NCBI RefSeq assembly: GCF_900129175.1 | Contig: NZ_FQUI01000003.1 | Span: 39,217-103,216 of the forward strand | Source: Marinitoga hydrogenitolerans DSM 16785 | Lineage (GTDB): Bacteria > Thermotogota > Thermotogae > Petrotogales > Petrotogaceae | DNA: 64,000 nucleotides | Direction of reading: 5' to 3' | Part shown: in pieces, positions 35,658 through 43,783 of the stretch | How the letters are laid out: each line of letters starts with the position of its first letter | Position numbering within the stretch: position 1 is the stretch's first letter | Notes under the pieces: generated by a model | The model's database searches: none | The model's input: only the letters and a program-made list of their open reading frames with translations | What the model was told of the DNA's origin: nothing | Program-made: the position numbers and the translations under genes

Positions 35658-36827
35658 ATGCCTACAAAGTTAGCAATAACTGGTGCAGCTGCAGTTGCTC
35701 ATGCAATGAGACAAATTAATCCAGATGTAGTAGCTGCATATCCAATAACACCACAAACTCCAATTGTTGAGTATTTTGCTCAATTTGTAGCAGATGGAGT
35801 TGTAGATACAGTGATGGTTCCTGTAGAATCTGAACATTCAGCTATGAGTGCTGTTGTAGGTTCAGCAGCAGCAGGTGCAAGAACAATGACAGCAACAGCA
35901 GCTAATGGATTAGCTTTAATGTTTGAAATTGTATATATTGCAGCATCAATGAGATTACCTATAGTAATGCCTATAGTTAATAGGGCTTTATCTGGTCCTA
36001 TAAATATTCATGGAGATCATTCAGATGCTTATGCAGTAAGAGATTCTGGATGGATTCAATTATTCTCAGAAAATTCTCAAGAAGCATATGATATGACAAT
36101 TATAGCTACAAAATTAGCAGAAAGAGAAGAAGTATTGACACCAGCAATGGTTAATTTAGATGGATTCATCACTTCACATGGTGTTGAAGGTGTGGAAATA
36201 TTAGATGATGAAGTTGTAAGAGATTTTGTTGGCGAATGGGAAGCTAAATATCCATTATTGGATATAGATAACCCTGTTACACATGGACCATTAGATTTAT
36301 TCGATTATTATTTCGAACATCACAGACAACAACAAGAAGGTTTAAAAAATGCATATAAAGCATTACCTGAAGTATTTGCAGAATATGAAAAGATTTCTGG
36401 AAGAAAATATGATTTCTTAGATTTATATAGAATGGAAGATGCAGAATATGTAATGGTTGTTATGAACTCTGCAGCATCAACAGCAAAATATGTTATTGAT
36501 GAATTAAGGGAAAAAGGTATAAAAGCAGGATTAGTAAAGCCATGGGTATTTACACCTTTCCCTAAAAAGGAATTTTTAGCAGCTCTTGATGGAAAGAAAG
36601 CTGTAATGGTTCTTGATAGAGCAATGTCATTTGGAAAAGAAGCACCATTATATTCATTGATAAAATCTGCATTGTATGATGCAAAAGAAAAACCATTAAT
36701 AGGTTCATATGTATATGGTTTAGGTGGAAGAGATGTTACACCAGAAATGTTGAGTATACCATTTGAAGATGCAATTAAAGGTGATTTGGATCCAAATGAA
36801 GAAAGATATCTTGGTTTAAAAGAATAA
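35658..36827 (+). CDS. porA: Pyruvate:ferredoxin oxidoreductase, alpha subunit
   Basis: 389 residues. N-terminal pyrimidine-binding domain with AAYPITPQTPIVEYFA near residue 30 and the conserved Glu in VPVESEHSAMS; C-terminal transketolase-like domain (MVVMNSAASTAKYVIDEL, VLDRAMSFGKEAPL). The SHGVEG loop near 172 is typical. It forms the active site with porB. aaggaggttg precedes the ATG. Confidence 0.96.
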   Translation: MPTKLAITGAAAVAHAMRQINPDVVAAYPITPQTPIVEYFAQFVADGVVDTVMVPVESEHSAMSAVVGSAAAGARTMTATAANGLALMFEIVYIAASMRLPIVMPIVNRALSGPINIHGDHSDAYAVRDSGWIQLFSENSQEAYDMTIIATKLAEREEVLTPAMVNLDGFITSHGVEGVEILDDEVVRDFVGEWEAKYPLLDIDNPVTHGPLDLFDYYFEHHRQQQEGLKNAYKALPEVFAEYEKISGRKYDFLDLYRMEDAEYVMVVMNSAASTAKYVIDELREKGIKAGLVKPWVFTPFPKKEFLAALDGKKAVMVLDRAMSFGKEAPLYSLIKSALYDAKEKPLIGSYVYGLGGRDVTPEMLSIPFEDAIKGDLDPNEERYLGLKE

Positions 36828-36842
36828 TGGAGGTGAATAATA

Positions 36843-37817
36843 GTGCCTGTAAATATGAAACAATTAATTAATTTGGTAGATAAAGAAGATTGGCCATTTA
36901 CACAAGGACATAGATTATGTCCAGGATGTAATGCACCAATGGTAGCAAAATGGGTAACAATGACAGCAAAAGCTTTAGGATTTGAACCAGTAGTTGGAGC
37001 AGCAACAGGATGTTTAGAAGTTTCAACAACAATATATCCTTTCACATCGTGGAACATTCCATATATACATAATGCATTTGAAAATGTAGCGGCAACAATT
37101 TCTGGAGTTGAATCGGCATATAGATCATTAAAAAATAGAGGAAAACTAAAAACAGATAAACCAATTAAATTTATTGCATTTGGTGGAGACGGTGGAACAT
37201 ATGATATAGGTCTTCAATCATTATCAGGAGCTGTAGAAAGAGGACATGATTTCTTATATATTCTTTATGATAATGAAGGTTATATGAATACAGGTAATCA
37301 AAGATCAGGTTCTACACCTCCAGGAGCAGATGCAACAACAGAACCAATTGGAAAAGTAAAAACAGGTAAGGTTCAATTTAAAAAGAATATAGTTGAGATA
37401 ATAGGTGCTCATGAAAATGTATATGCAGCAACAGCATCAACTTCAGATCCTTTTGATTTCATGGCTAAAGTAGAAAAAGGGTTGAAATTTGAAGGTCCAG
37501 CATTTATAGCTGTGTTAGCTCCTTGTGTAAGATTCTGGAGAATTCCTGAAAGCGATGGCCCTGCTATTACAAAATTAGCAGTAGAAACAAAATATTGGCC
37601 ATTATATGAAATAGATAGAGGAGTATATAAGATCACAAGAAAACCAAGAAACTTTAAACCACTCGAAGAATATATAAAATCAATTGGAAGATTTAGAAAA
37701 GCTCTACAACATCCAGAATATAATGAAATGATTGAAGAAATGCAAAAATATGTAGATACAAGGTGGGAAAGATTATTAAAATTAGAAGAAGTAACAAAAG
37801 ATATGTACTTAAGATAA
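36843..37817 (+). CDS. porB: Pyruvate:ferredoxin oxidoreductase, beta subunit
   Basis: 324 residues binding thiamine diphosphate: GGDGGTYDIG near residue 116 and the metal-ligand segment DNEGYMNTG. Proximal [4Fe-4S] ligands are in CPGCNAP, ATGCLEV and LAPCVRF. GTG start with ggaggtgaa upstream. Last gene of the por operon, followed by a GC-rich terminator. Codon use looks more regular than in neighbouring accessory genes, as expected for an abundant enzyme. Confidence 0.97.
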   Translation: MPVNMKQLINLVDKEDWPFTQGHRLCPGCNAPMVAKWVTMTAKALGFEPVVGAATGCLEVSTTIYPFTSWNIPYIHNAFENVAATISGVESAYRSLKNRGKLKTDKPIKFIAFGGDGGTYDIGLQSLSGAVERGHDFLYILYDNEGYMNTGNQRSGSTPPGADATTEPIGKVKTGKVQFKKNIVEIIGAHENVYAATASTSDPFDFMAKVEKGLKFEGPAFIAVLAPCVRFWRIPESDGPAITKLAVETKYWPLYEIDRGVYKITRKPRNFKPLEEYIKSIGRFRKALQHPEYNEMIEEMQKYVDTRWERLLKLEEVTKDMYLR

Positions 37818-37826
37818 TGAAAAATA

Positions 37827-37852
37827 AAAACCGGGGCTTGCCCCCGGTTTTT
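37827..37852 (+). terminator. Terminator of the por operon
   Basis: GC-rich stem aaaaccgggg / ccccggtttt with a 5-base cttgc loop and flanking A and T runs, 10 bases after the porB stop. Confidence 0.9.
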
Positions 37853-37893
37853 AGGCTATTTATTAAAACGCACGGTATAGAGGGGGTTAATAG

Positions 37894-39861
37894 ATGAGAG
37901 ATTGGTTTGTCAAATGGGAAAAAGTAATTGTTATTATTATAGTTGTATTATTTACAGCAGGAATTATATGGTGGTCAATAGCTACTTATCTGGGGGCATC
38001 AAAATCTGCAGTTAACTCAGCTAGTAAGCCATCGAGAGATAATGCATTAGCAGTAATTACTAAAGATGGAACAGAATTAGATTATCCTTATTGGATAATG
38101 AGTTATGAAGTAAATGATGAAGTATCCAGAATTAGACAACAATATACAGCATATGGTCAGCAAATAGATTCAGTGTTTGATGAAGTTCCATTAAGCTATA
38201 ATGCAGTAAAACAGTTGTTTGATATTAAAGTTATAGAATATTATGCAGATAAAAATGGATTAATTCCAACAGATAAAGAAGTGGAAAAAGAATTTAATAA
38301 ATATATAGATGATCAAATAGCAAAACTAAAAGAAAATGAAGATACATGGAAAAAATATCTCGATTATTACAAATCAGAGGATAATTTAAGAGATATTATT
38401 AAATCGAGTTATAAAGATGCTTATAGAATTCAATTAATTATTGATAGAGTAAAAAATAAAGTCTCAGAAATTTCAAAAGAAGAAGGTTTAGATTATATAA
38501 AAAAGAATTTTAATGATTTAAAAAGTCAATATGAAGAGGTAAAAGCACAACACATACTTGTTTCGGATGAAGCAACAGCAAATAAAATAAAACAAATGAT
38601 TGAAAGTAAAGAAATATCCTTTGAAGATGCAGCAGCAAAATATTCAAAAGACACATCAAATGCAACAAGTGGTGGAGAATTAGGCTGGTTTAAACATAAC
38701 ACAATGGTAAAAGAATTTGAAAATGCTTCATTTAATGCTACTGTTGGAGATTTAGTTGGTCCAGTTAAAACAGATTATGGTTATCACATTATAAGAGTTC
38801 AAGATAAAAAGGTATTTAATAAACCAGAAGATATAATGGATAAATTCCCAGAAGTATATTCAGAAATAGAGAAGAAATTAAAAGATGATAAATTTATATC
38901 TTGGTTGAAAGAATATAAAGAAAGTGAAAAATTAGGATTAAATTATTTAGATGAAAATTTGAAAAATTATGATGAATATACGCTTTTATCAACAACAAAA
39001 GATGAAAAAAAGATTAAAGAATTTATATCATATTTAGAATCGTTAGTATTTGATGAAAATGGTGAATTAGCAGTAAATGCTTCAACGGATGAAATGGCGT
39101 TATATATTAATGCTACTAATCTATTAAAAGGTATTTTAGAAGAACGATTAGATAAATTTACTAAATATTTAACTTTAAAAGATACAGTTGATGAAGAAAT
39201 TCTTAACTTGAGATTAGACGAAATAAATAAAAAATATGATGAAATAAGTAAAAAAATGAAAAATGTTAAAGGTGAAGAATATACAAATTTATTAAAAGAA
39301 AGATTTAAATATGAAGATGCAAAAAGCTTTTTGGAATTAAAAGATGAGTTAAAAGAATATACAGATGAAGAAATAGCAAAAGGTAAAGTTGAATTACAAA
39401 CAGTTTTAGATGAATTAAAAGCAAAAAGAATAAAGGTATTAGATGAATTATTTGCAGAATATCCAAGTTCAACAAAAACAATAGAATTTTACTATCAAGA
39501 AGCACCAGAAAATCCAGAAGTTGCATTGAAATATTCTGAAAATAAGATAAACACATATAAACAATATTTACAATATATTGATGTTAACTCTATGTTCCAA
39601 TATTTTGGGCAACAGTTAAGAGAAATAAGCTTTAACTTAAATAGAGTAGCCTTTTCCAAGGCGTCTACAGAAACACGAATAGAAGCCTTAGAAACATTAA
39701 TAGATTTCAATGATTTATTTAGTCAAGATAAATTTTCAAAGATTGGTTATTTAGAAGAGATAAAAAAATTAGATCCAAATTATCCAGGTATAGATAAAAT
39801 GATTGAAGATGCAGAAAAAGAATATCAGGAATCACAAAATGCAACAATGACAAATAAGTAA
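37894..39861 (+). CDS. Membrane-anchored parvulin-type foldase with long C-terminal helical domain
   Basis: 655 residues. Signal-anchor helix at about 10-32 (VIVIIIVVLFTAGIIWW). A SurA/PrsA-type N-terminal region follows at about 60-215. A single parvulin domain lies at about 218-310 (AQHILVSDEATAN, TSGGELGWF, TDYGYHIIRVQDKK). Then come about 340 more residues of charged helices, far longer than PrsA or PpiD single-parvulin proteins. Likely faces the periplasm and helps fold exported or envelope proteins. Monocistronic between two terminators, with gagggggtt upstream. Confidence 0.9.
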   Translation: MRDWFVKWEKVIVIIIVVLFTAGIIWWSIATYLGASKSAVNSASKPSRDNALAVITKDGTELDYPYWIMSYEVNDEVSRIRQQYTAYGQQIDSVFDEVPLSYNAVKQLFDIKVIEYYADKNGLIPTDKEVEKEFNKYIDDQIAKLKENEDTWKKYLDYYKSEDNLRDIIKSSYKDAYRIQLIIDRVKNKVSEISKEEGLDYIKKNFNDLKSQYEEVKAQHILVSDEATANKIKQMIESKEISFEDAAAKYSKDTSNATSGGELGWFKHNTMVKEFENASFNATVGDLVGPVKTDYGYHIIRVQDKKVFNKPEDIMDKFPEVYSEIEKKLKDDKFISWLKEYKESEKLGLNYLDENLKNYDEYTLLSTTKDEKKIKEFISYLESLVFDENGELAVNASTDEMALYINATNLLKGILEERLDKFTKYLTLKDTVDEEILNLRLDEINKKYDEISKKMKNVKGEEYTNLLKERFKYEDAKSFLELKDELKEYTDEEIAKGKVELQTVLDELKAKRIKVLDELFAEYPSSTKTIEFYYQEAPENPEVALKYSENKINTYKQYLQYIDVNSMFQYFGQQLREISFNLNRVAFSKASTETRIEALETLIDFNDLFSQDKFSKIGYLEEIKKLDPNYPGIDKMIEDAEKEYQESQNATMTNK

Positions 39862-39866
39862 TCTGA

Positions 39867-39904
39867 TAAAAAGCGGAGAGTATATACTCTCCGCTTTTTA
39901 TTTT
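39867..39904 (+). terminator. Terminator of the foldase gene
   Basis: A perfect 16-bp stem (taaaaagcggagagta / tactctccgcttttta) with a 2-base turn, followed by T-rich sequence. Confidence 0.88.
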
Positions 39905-40022
39905 ACTTACTAATTTTTGGGGTATAAAATTATCTTGTATTAAGAATGTGAGGAAAATAACTTTAATAACATATTACCTTTTATTAATGGGAATAATTAC
40001 TTGTCATTATATATAAACACAT

Positions 40023-40051
40023 TTGTTATTTTTTTAATTAAGTGGTAATAT
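40023..40051 (+). promoter_or_regulatory. Candidate promoter of hydCBA with overlapping Rex-like sequence
   Basis: TTGTTA, a 17-base spacer and TAATAT, 21 bases before the hydC ATG. The -35 region reads ttgttatttttttaattaa, a partial match to the Rex-type palindrome TTGTTAA-N-TTAACAA, which would place an NADH-responsive repressor over the -35 element. The right half has two mismatches. Confidence 0.35.
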
Positions 40052-40072
40052 ATAAACAAGGAGGTGAATAAT

Positions 40073-40492
40073 ATGGAAAAATTTTATGAAAAAACATTAT
40101 TAGAGGAACTCCATGATATTCAAGATACTTATGGATATATTCCAGAAGAACAAATTATCAGAATTGCTAAGGCAAGAAACATGCCTAAATCACAATTGTA
40201 TGGTGTCATTTCGTTTTATTCTATGTTACATGTAAAACCAAGGGGGAGATACATTATAAGAATTTGCGATAGTCTTTCTTGTCACCTTAATAATGCTGAA
40301 GATGTTGTTGAAACTATTAAAGAATTCTTAGGTATAGAATCAGGTGAAACAACGCCAGATAAGAAATTTACTTTTGAAGTAGTAGAATGTTTAGGACATT
40401 GTGGTGAAGGTCCCGTAATGCTTGTAAACAATAAAGTTTATACAAAACTTACACCTCAACAAGCAATTTTAATTTTAAAAGAATGCATATAA
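40073..40492 (+). CDS. hydC: NAD-linked [FeFe]-hydrogenase, HydC (NuoE-like) subunit
   Basis: 139 residues. Helical N-terminal part and a thioredoxin-fold [2Fe-2S] domain with ligands CDSLSC near 74-79 and CLGHC near 115-119. It relays electrons between HydB and HydA. ATG 40073 is preferred over GTG 40064 because aaggagg is 8 bases before it; the GTG lies inside the ribosome site. First gene of hydCBA, the Thermotoga order. Confidence 0.94.
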   Translation: MEKFYEKTLLEELHDIQDTYGYIPEEQIIRIAKARNMPKSQLYGVISFYSMLHVKPRGRYIIRICDSLSCHLNNAEDVVETIKEFLGIESGETTPDKKFTFEVVECLGHCGEGPVMLVNNKVYTKLTPQQAILILKECI

Positions 40493-40505
40493 GGTGGTGA
40501 GGTAG

Positions 40506-41714
40506 ATGATAGAAGAAAAAATATTTTTAAAAACAGATATTGAAAAGACAATGGATAATTATGATTTTTTAGGATTAAAAAATACATTAAAAATGAGTCC
40601 GGAAAATATTGTGAAAAAAATAACCGAATCAGGATTAAGAGGAAGAGGTGGAGCAGGCTTTCCAACGGGAAAAAAATGGCAATTTGCTCTAGCTCAAGAA
40701 AGTGATATAAAATTTTTAATTTGTAATGCAGATGAAGGAGAGCCGGGAACCTTTAAAGATAGATTTTTACTAGAAAATATGCCCTTTAAAGTTTTAGAAG
40801 GGATAATAATAGCAGCATATGCCGTTAAAGCAAATTTTGGTTACATTTACATTAGAGGTGAATATGCTAAAGCAATAGAAGTATTTGAAAAAACAATAAA
40901 AGATGCATATCATAGAGGACTACTAGGAAAAAAAATATTAGGCAGTAATTTTGACTTTGAATTAAGATTGGTAAAAGGTGCAGGAGCTTATGTATGCGGT
41001 GACGAAACTTCTTTAATAAATTCTATTGAAGGAAAAAGAGGACAGTCAAGAATAAAACCGCCTTATCCTGTGCAGAAAGGATTGTTCGGAAAACCAACAG
41101 TAGTTAATAATGTAGAAACATTATCAACAGTTGCTGAAATTATGAAATATGAAGATAATGTTTATGCAAAAATGGGAACAGAAAATAGTAAAGGAACAAA
41201 ATTAGTTTCTATAAACGGTGATGTTAAATTACCAGATGTATATGAAATCGAATTTGGTAGTATGACCATAAAAGATATTATTGAATTAGCAGGTGGTCCA
41301 AAAGATGAAATTAATTTTGTTGTTCCAGGTGGGTTAGCAACATCTATATTAAAGTATGATGAACTTGAAGTTCTTTATACATATGAGGATTTAGAAAATA
41401 ATGGATCTTCCGTTGGATCAGGTGGCATGATAGTTGTATCAAAAAAGCATGACTTAATAGAGTTATTATTAAATGTTTCAGACTTCTTTGTTAAAGAAAC
41501 ATGTGGAACATGCTTCCCTTGTAGAGAGGGAAATAGAAATATAAAAGAGATACTATTAAAAATGAAAAGAAAAGGATATAATGATGAATATAAGAAAATT
41601 ATAGGAGATTTAAGAGAATCAATAATGCTTGCAGCAAGGTGTGGATTTGGTCAATCATCTGTCAACTTTATATATTCCATTATAGACAAATATTTTTATG
41701 AAGAGGTGAAATAG
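40506..41714 (+). CDS. hydB: NAD-linked [FeFe]-hydrogenase, HydB (NuoF-like) subunit, short form
   Basis: 402 residues. FMN and NADH sites: GRGGAGFPTGKKW, CNADEGEPGTFKDR, GAGAYVCGDETSLINSIEG. One [4Fe-4S] site is seen as CGTCFPCREG plus a distal Cys in AARCGFG. It lacks the N-terminal [2Fe-2S] domain and the C-terminal two-cluster ferredoxin domain that make T. maritima HydB over 600 residues. Only the NuoF core remains, ending just past the last Cys. Since the extra clusters are considered part of the electron-bifurcating machinery, this enzyme may be NADH-linked without bifurcation or may use another arrangement. Confidence 0.94.
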   Translation: MIEEKIFLKTDIEKTMDNYDFLGLKNTLKMSPENIVKKITESGLRGRGGAGFPTGKKWQFALAQESDIKFLICNADEGEPGTFKDRFLLENMPFKVLEGIIIAAYAVKANFGYIYIRGEYAKAIEVFEKTIKDAYHRGLLGKKILGSNFDFELRLVKGAGAYVCGDETSLINSIEGKRGQSRIKPPYPVQKGLFGKPTVVNNVETLSTVAEIMKYEDNVYAKMGTENSKGTKLVSINGDVKLPDVYEIEFGSMTIKDIIELAGGPKDEINFVVPGGLATSILKYDELEVLYTYEDLENNGSSVGSGGMIVVSKKHDLIELLLNVSDFFVKETCGTCFPCREGNRNIKEILLKMKRKGYNDEYKKIIGDLRESIMLAARCGFGQSSVNFIYSIIDKYFYEEVK

Positions 41715-41774
41715 ATGAATTCTATTTCTCAAAAAAAATATTTTTTAAAAATATATTCACCGGAGGTGAGTTAA
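41715..41774 (+). CDS. Possible 19-codon coupling ORF between hydB and hydA
   Basis: Begins with ATG directly after the hydB stop codon, with gaggtg 6 bases upstream, and ends with TAA one base before the hydA ATG. It encodes 19 residues (MNSISQKKYFLKIYSPEVS). The hydA ribosome site ggaggtg lies inside its last codons. It may couple translation of hydB and hydA or be a trace of a lost HydB C-terminal domain. Protein product unproven. Confidence 0.3.
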   Translation: MNSISQKKYFLKIYSPEVS

Positions 41775-41775
41775 G

Positions 41776-43485
41776 ATGAGAATCGTAATAAATAATAGAG
41801 AATATAATATGCCTGAGGGGCTTAGTATCTTAGAAGCGGTAAAAAAAGCTAATATAAGAATTCCAACATTATGTTATATAGAAGGAAAAGATCCTTATGG
41901 AGCCTGTAGATTATGTGTTGTAGAGGTTGAAGGTTCAAAAACATTGGTACCTTCTTGTGCAGTGAAAATAAGTGAAGGAATGAAAATAAAAACACACTCT
42001 GAAAAAGTCAGAAAAGTTAGAAAAACAATAATGCAATTAATAGTAGCATCACATGGGATAAGTTGTGAATTGAACTGTTTAACCTGTCCAAGAGCAACAT
42101 CCTGTGAATTGAAAATAATAGCAGAAGAAATAGGAGTTACAAAAATTAATATACCACCAGTAGAGAAAAATTTACCTTCAGATTTTTCCAGTTATTCTAT
42201 TGTAAGAGAACCAACAAAATGTATAGTATGTGGAAGATGTATAAGGACATGTTCTGAAGTGCAAAGTGTTAATATTTTCACATTTGCGAACAGGGGGCCT
42301 AATACAATAGTTACAACATTTATGAATGAAGGTATGGGAAATGTAGATTGTACGAATTGTGGTCAATGTGTTATGAATTGTCCTACAGGAGCATTACATG
42401 AAGTATATCATATTGATGGTGTATGGAAGGTATTAAATGATCCAGATAAAATAGTTGTAGTGCAAACAGCTCCAGCAGTTAGAGTTGCCTTAGGAGAGCC
42501 CTTTGGTATGGAACCTGGAACTATTTCTACAGGGAAGATGGTATCAGCTTTGAGATTATTAGGTTTTGATAAAGTATTTGATACTGATTTTACTGCGGAT
42601 TTAACAATAGTGGAAGAAGGAACTGAATTTATTCATAGATTCAAAGAAGGAGGAAAATTACCATTATTCACGTCTTGTAGTCCAGGATGGATAAAATTTA
42701 TTGAGCATAATTTTCCAGAATACTTGCCTCATTTATCATCAGCAAAATCACCACAACAAATGTTTGGTGCTGTTGCAAAACATTATTATGCTAAAAAATT
42801 AGGAGTTCCAAAAGAAAAACTGGTAGTTGTTTCAATAATGCCATGTACAGCTAAAAAGTATGAAATGCATAGACCAGAACTTGCAGGTGACGTAGATTAT
42901 GTATTAACAACAAGGGAATTAGCTAAAATGATAAAAGAATCCGGAATAGACTTTAATAATTTGCCAGAAGAAGAATATGATAATCCATTTGGTATATCAA
43001 CAGGGGCAGGAGTAATCTTTGGTGCATCAGGGGGAGTAATGGAAGCTGCATTAAGAACAGCATATGAAATTTTAACAGGAAAAGAATTAGAAAAATTAGA
43101 CTTTACTTCTGTTAGAGGATTAAAAATGGTAAAAGAAGCATCAGTTGAAATAAATGGGAAAATGATAAAGGTTGCAGTTGTAAATACATTGGGTGCTGCA
43201 AGGAAAGTCCTTGAAAAAATGAAAAATGGTGAATTGCAATATCATTTTGTAGAATTCATGGCATGTCCGGGAGGATGTATTGGTGGAGGAGGACAACCAA
43301 TACCAACAAATGAAGAAGTATTGTTAAAACGAATGGAATCTATTTATGAAATCGATTATGATTCAAAATTGAGAAAATCACATGAAAATCCAGCAGTAAA
43401 AGAGTTGTATAAAGAATTCCTTAAAGAGCCAAATAGTGAAATAGCACATCATTATTTGCATACTCATTATGTAGCACGAAATTAA
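41776..43485 (+). CDS. hydA: NAD-linked [FeFe]-hydrogenase catalytic subunit HydA
   Basis: 569 residues. N-terminal [2Fe-2S] domain (CYIEGKDPYGACRLCVVEV), a His-Cys3 cluster region (HGISCELNCLTCPRATSC), two [4Fe-4S] clusters (CIVCGRCIRTCSE, CTNCGQCVMNCPT), then the H-cluster domain: TSCSPGW near 300, MPCTAKKYE near 357, FMACPGGCIGGGGQ near 495. The first motif has Ser where TSCCPGW has its second Cys; I recall this variant in other multimeric enzymes. The C-terminal [2Fe-2S] domain of the longer T. maritima HydA is absent. Reduces protons to H2 with electrons from NADH and possibly ferredoxin. Confidence 0.96.
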   Translation: MRIVINNREYNMPEGLSILEAVKKANIRIPTLCYIEGKDPYGACRLCVVEVEGSKTLVPSCAVKISEGMKIKTHSEKVRKVRKTIMQLIVASHGISCELNCLTCPRATSCELKIIAEEIGVTKINIPPVEKNLPSDFSSYSIVREPTKCIVCGRCIRTCSEVQSVNIFTFANRGPNTIVTTFMNEGMGNVDCTNCGQCVMNCPTGALHEVYHIDGVWKVLNDPDKIVVVQTAPAVRVALGEPFGMEPGTISTGKMVSALRLLGFDKVFDTDFTADLTIVEEGTEFIHRFKEGGKLPLFTSCSPGWIKFIEHNFPEYLPHLSSAKSPQQMFGAVAKHYYAKKLGVPKEKLVVVSIMPCTAKKYEMHRPELAGDVDYVLTTRELAKMIKESGIDFNNLPEEEYDNPFGISTGAGVIFGASGGVMEAALRTAYEILTGKELEKLDFTSVRGLKMVKEASVEINGKMIKVAVVNTLGAARKVLEKMKNGELQYHFVEFMACPGGCIGGGGQPIPTNEEVLLKRMESIYEIDYDSKLRKSHENPAVKELYKEFLKEPNSEIAHHYLHTHYVARN

Positions 43486-43496
43486 TAATGCAAGTC

Positions 43497-43540
43497 AAAA
43501 AACATCCCTGTTTTAAAGATATTCAGGGGTGTTTTTTTTA
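43497..43540 (+). terminator. Terminator of hydCBA
   Basis: Stem aacatccctg / caggggtgtt (one T-G pair) with a loop of about 14 bases and an eight-T tract. Confidence 0.82.
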
Positions 43541-43783
43541 TTGTAAAATTAAAGCACCAAAAAATAAAATTCTCATGATTGAATACAATTAATCCAAGTA
43601 TCTTTGAAAAGAACCTCATTTTTAATTTAATATACAATATTCCAAAAAAAGCTGTTAAGTGGAAATAATCAAATATTATAGCGGATATTTGTTATATAGT
43701 AGATTTAAATAGAGTTTAATTTGAGTATAAAATAATGTAAAATTTAATATATATGAAAAAATAAAAAAACGGGGAGGTAAGGA
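43541..43783 (+). other. Non-coding leader of the threonine-synthase-like/molybdenum-hydroxylase operon
   Basis: About 240 bases without a supportable gene. A TTTAAA-16-TATAAA pair around 43707-43734 may be the promoter, and ggggagg before 43784 is the ribosome site. I see no riboswitch-like conserved core. Confidence 0.4.

Noticed and set aside
40073..43485. Reading hydCBA as nuoEFG of complex I or as a formate dehydrogenase module
   Set aside because: The third subunit carries all H-cluster motifs (TSCSPGW, MPCTAKK, MACPGGC) and no membrane or formate-dehydrogenase subunits are present.
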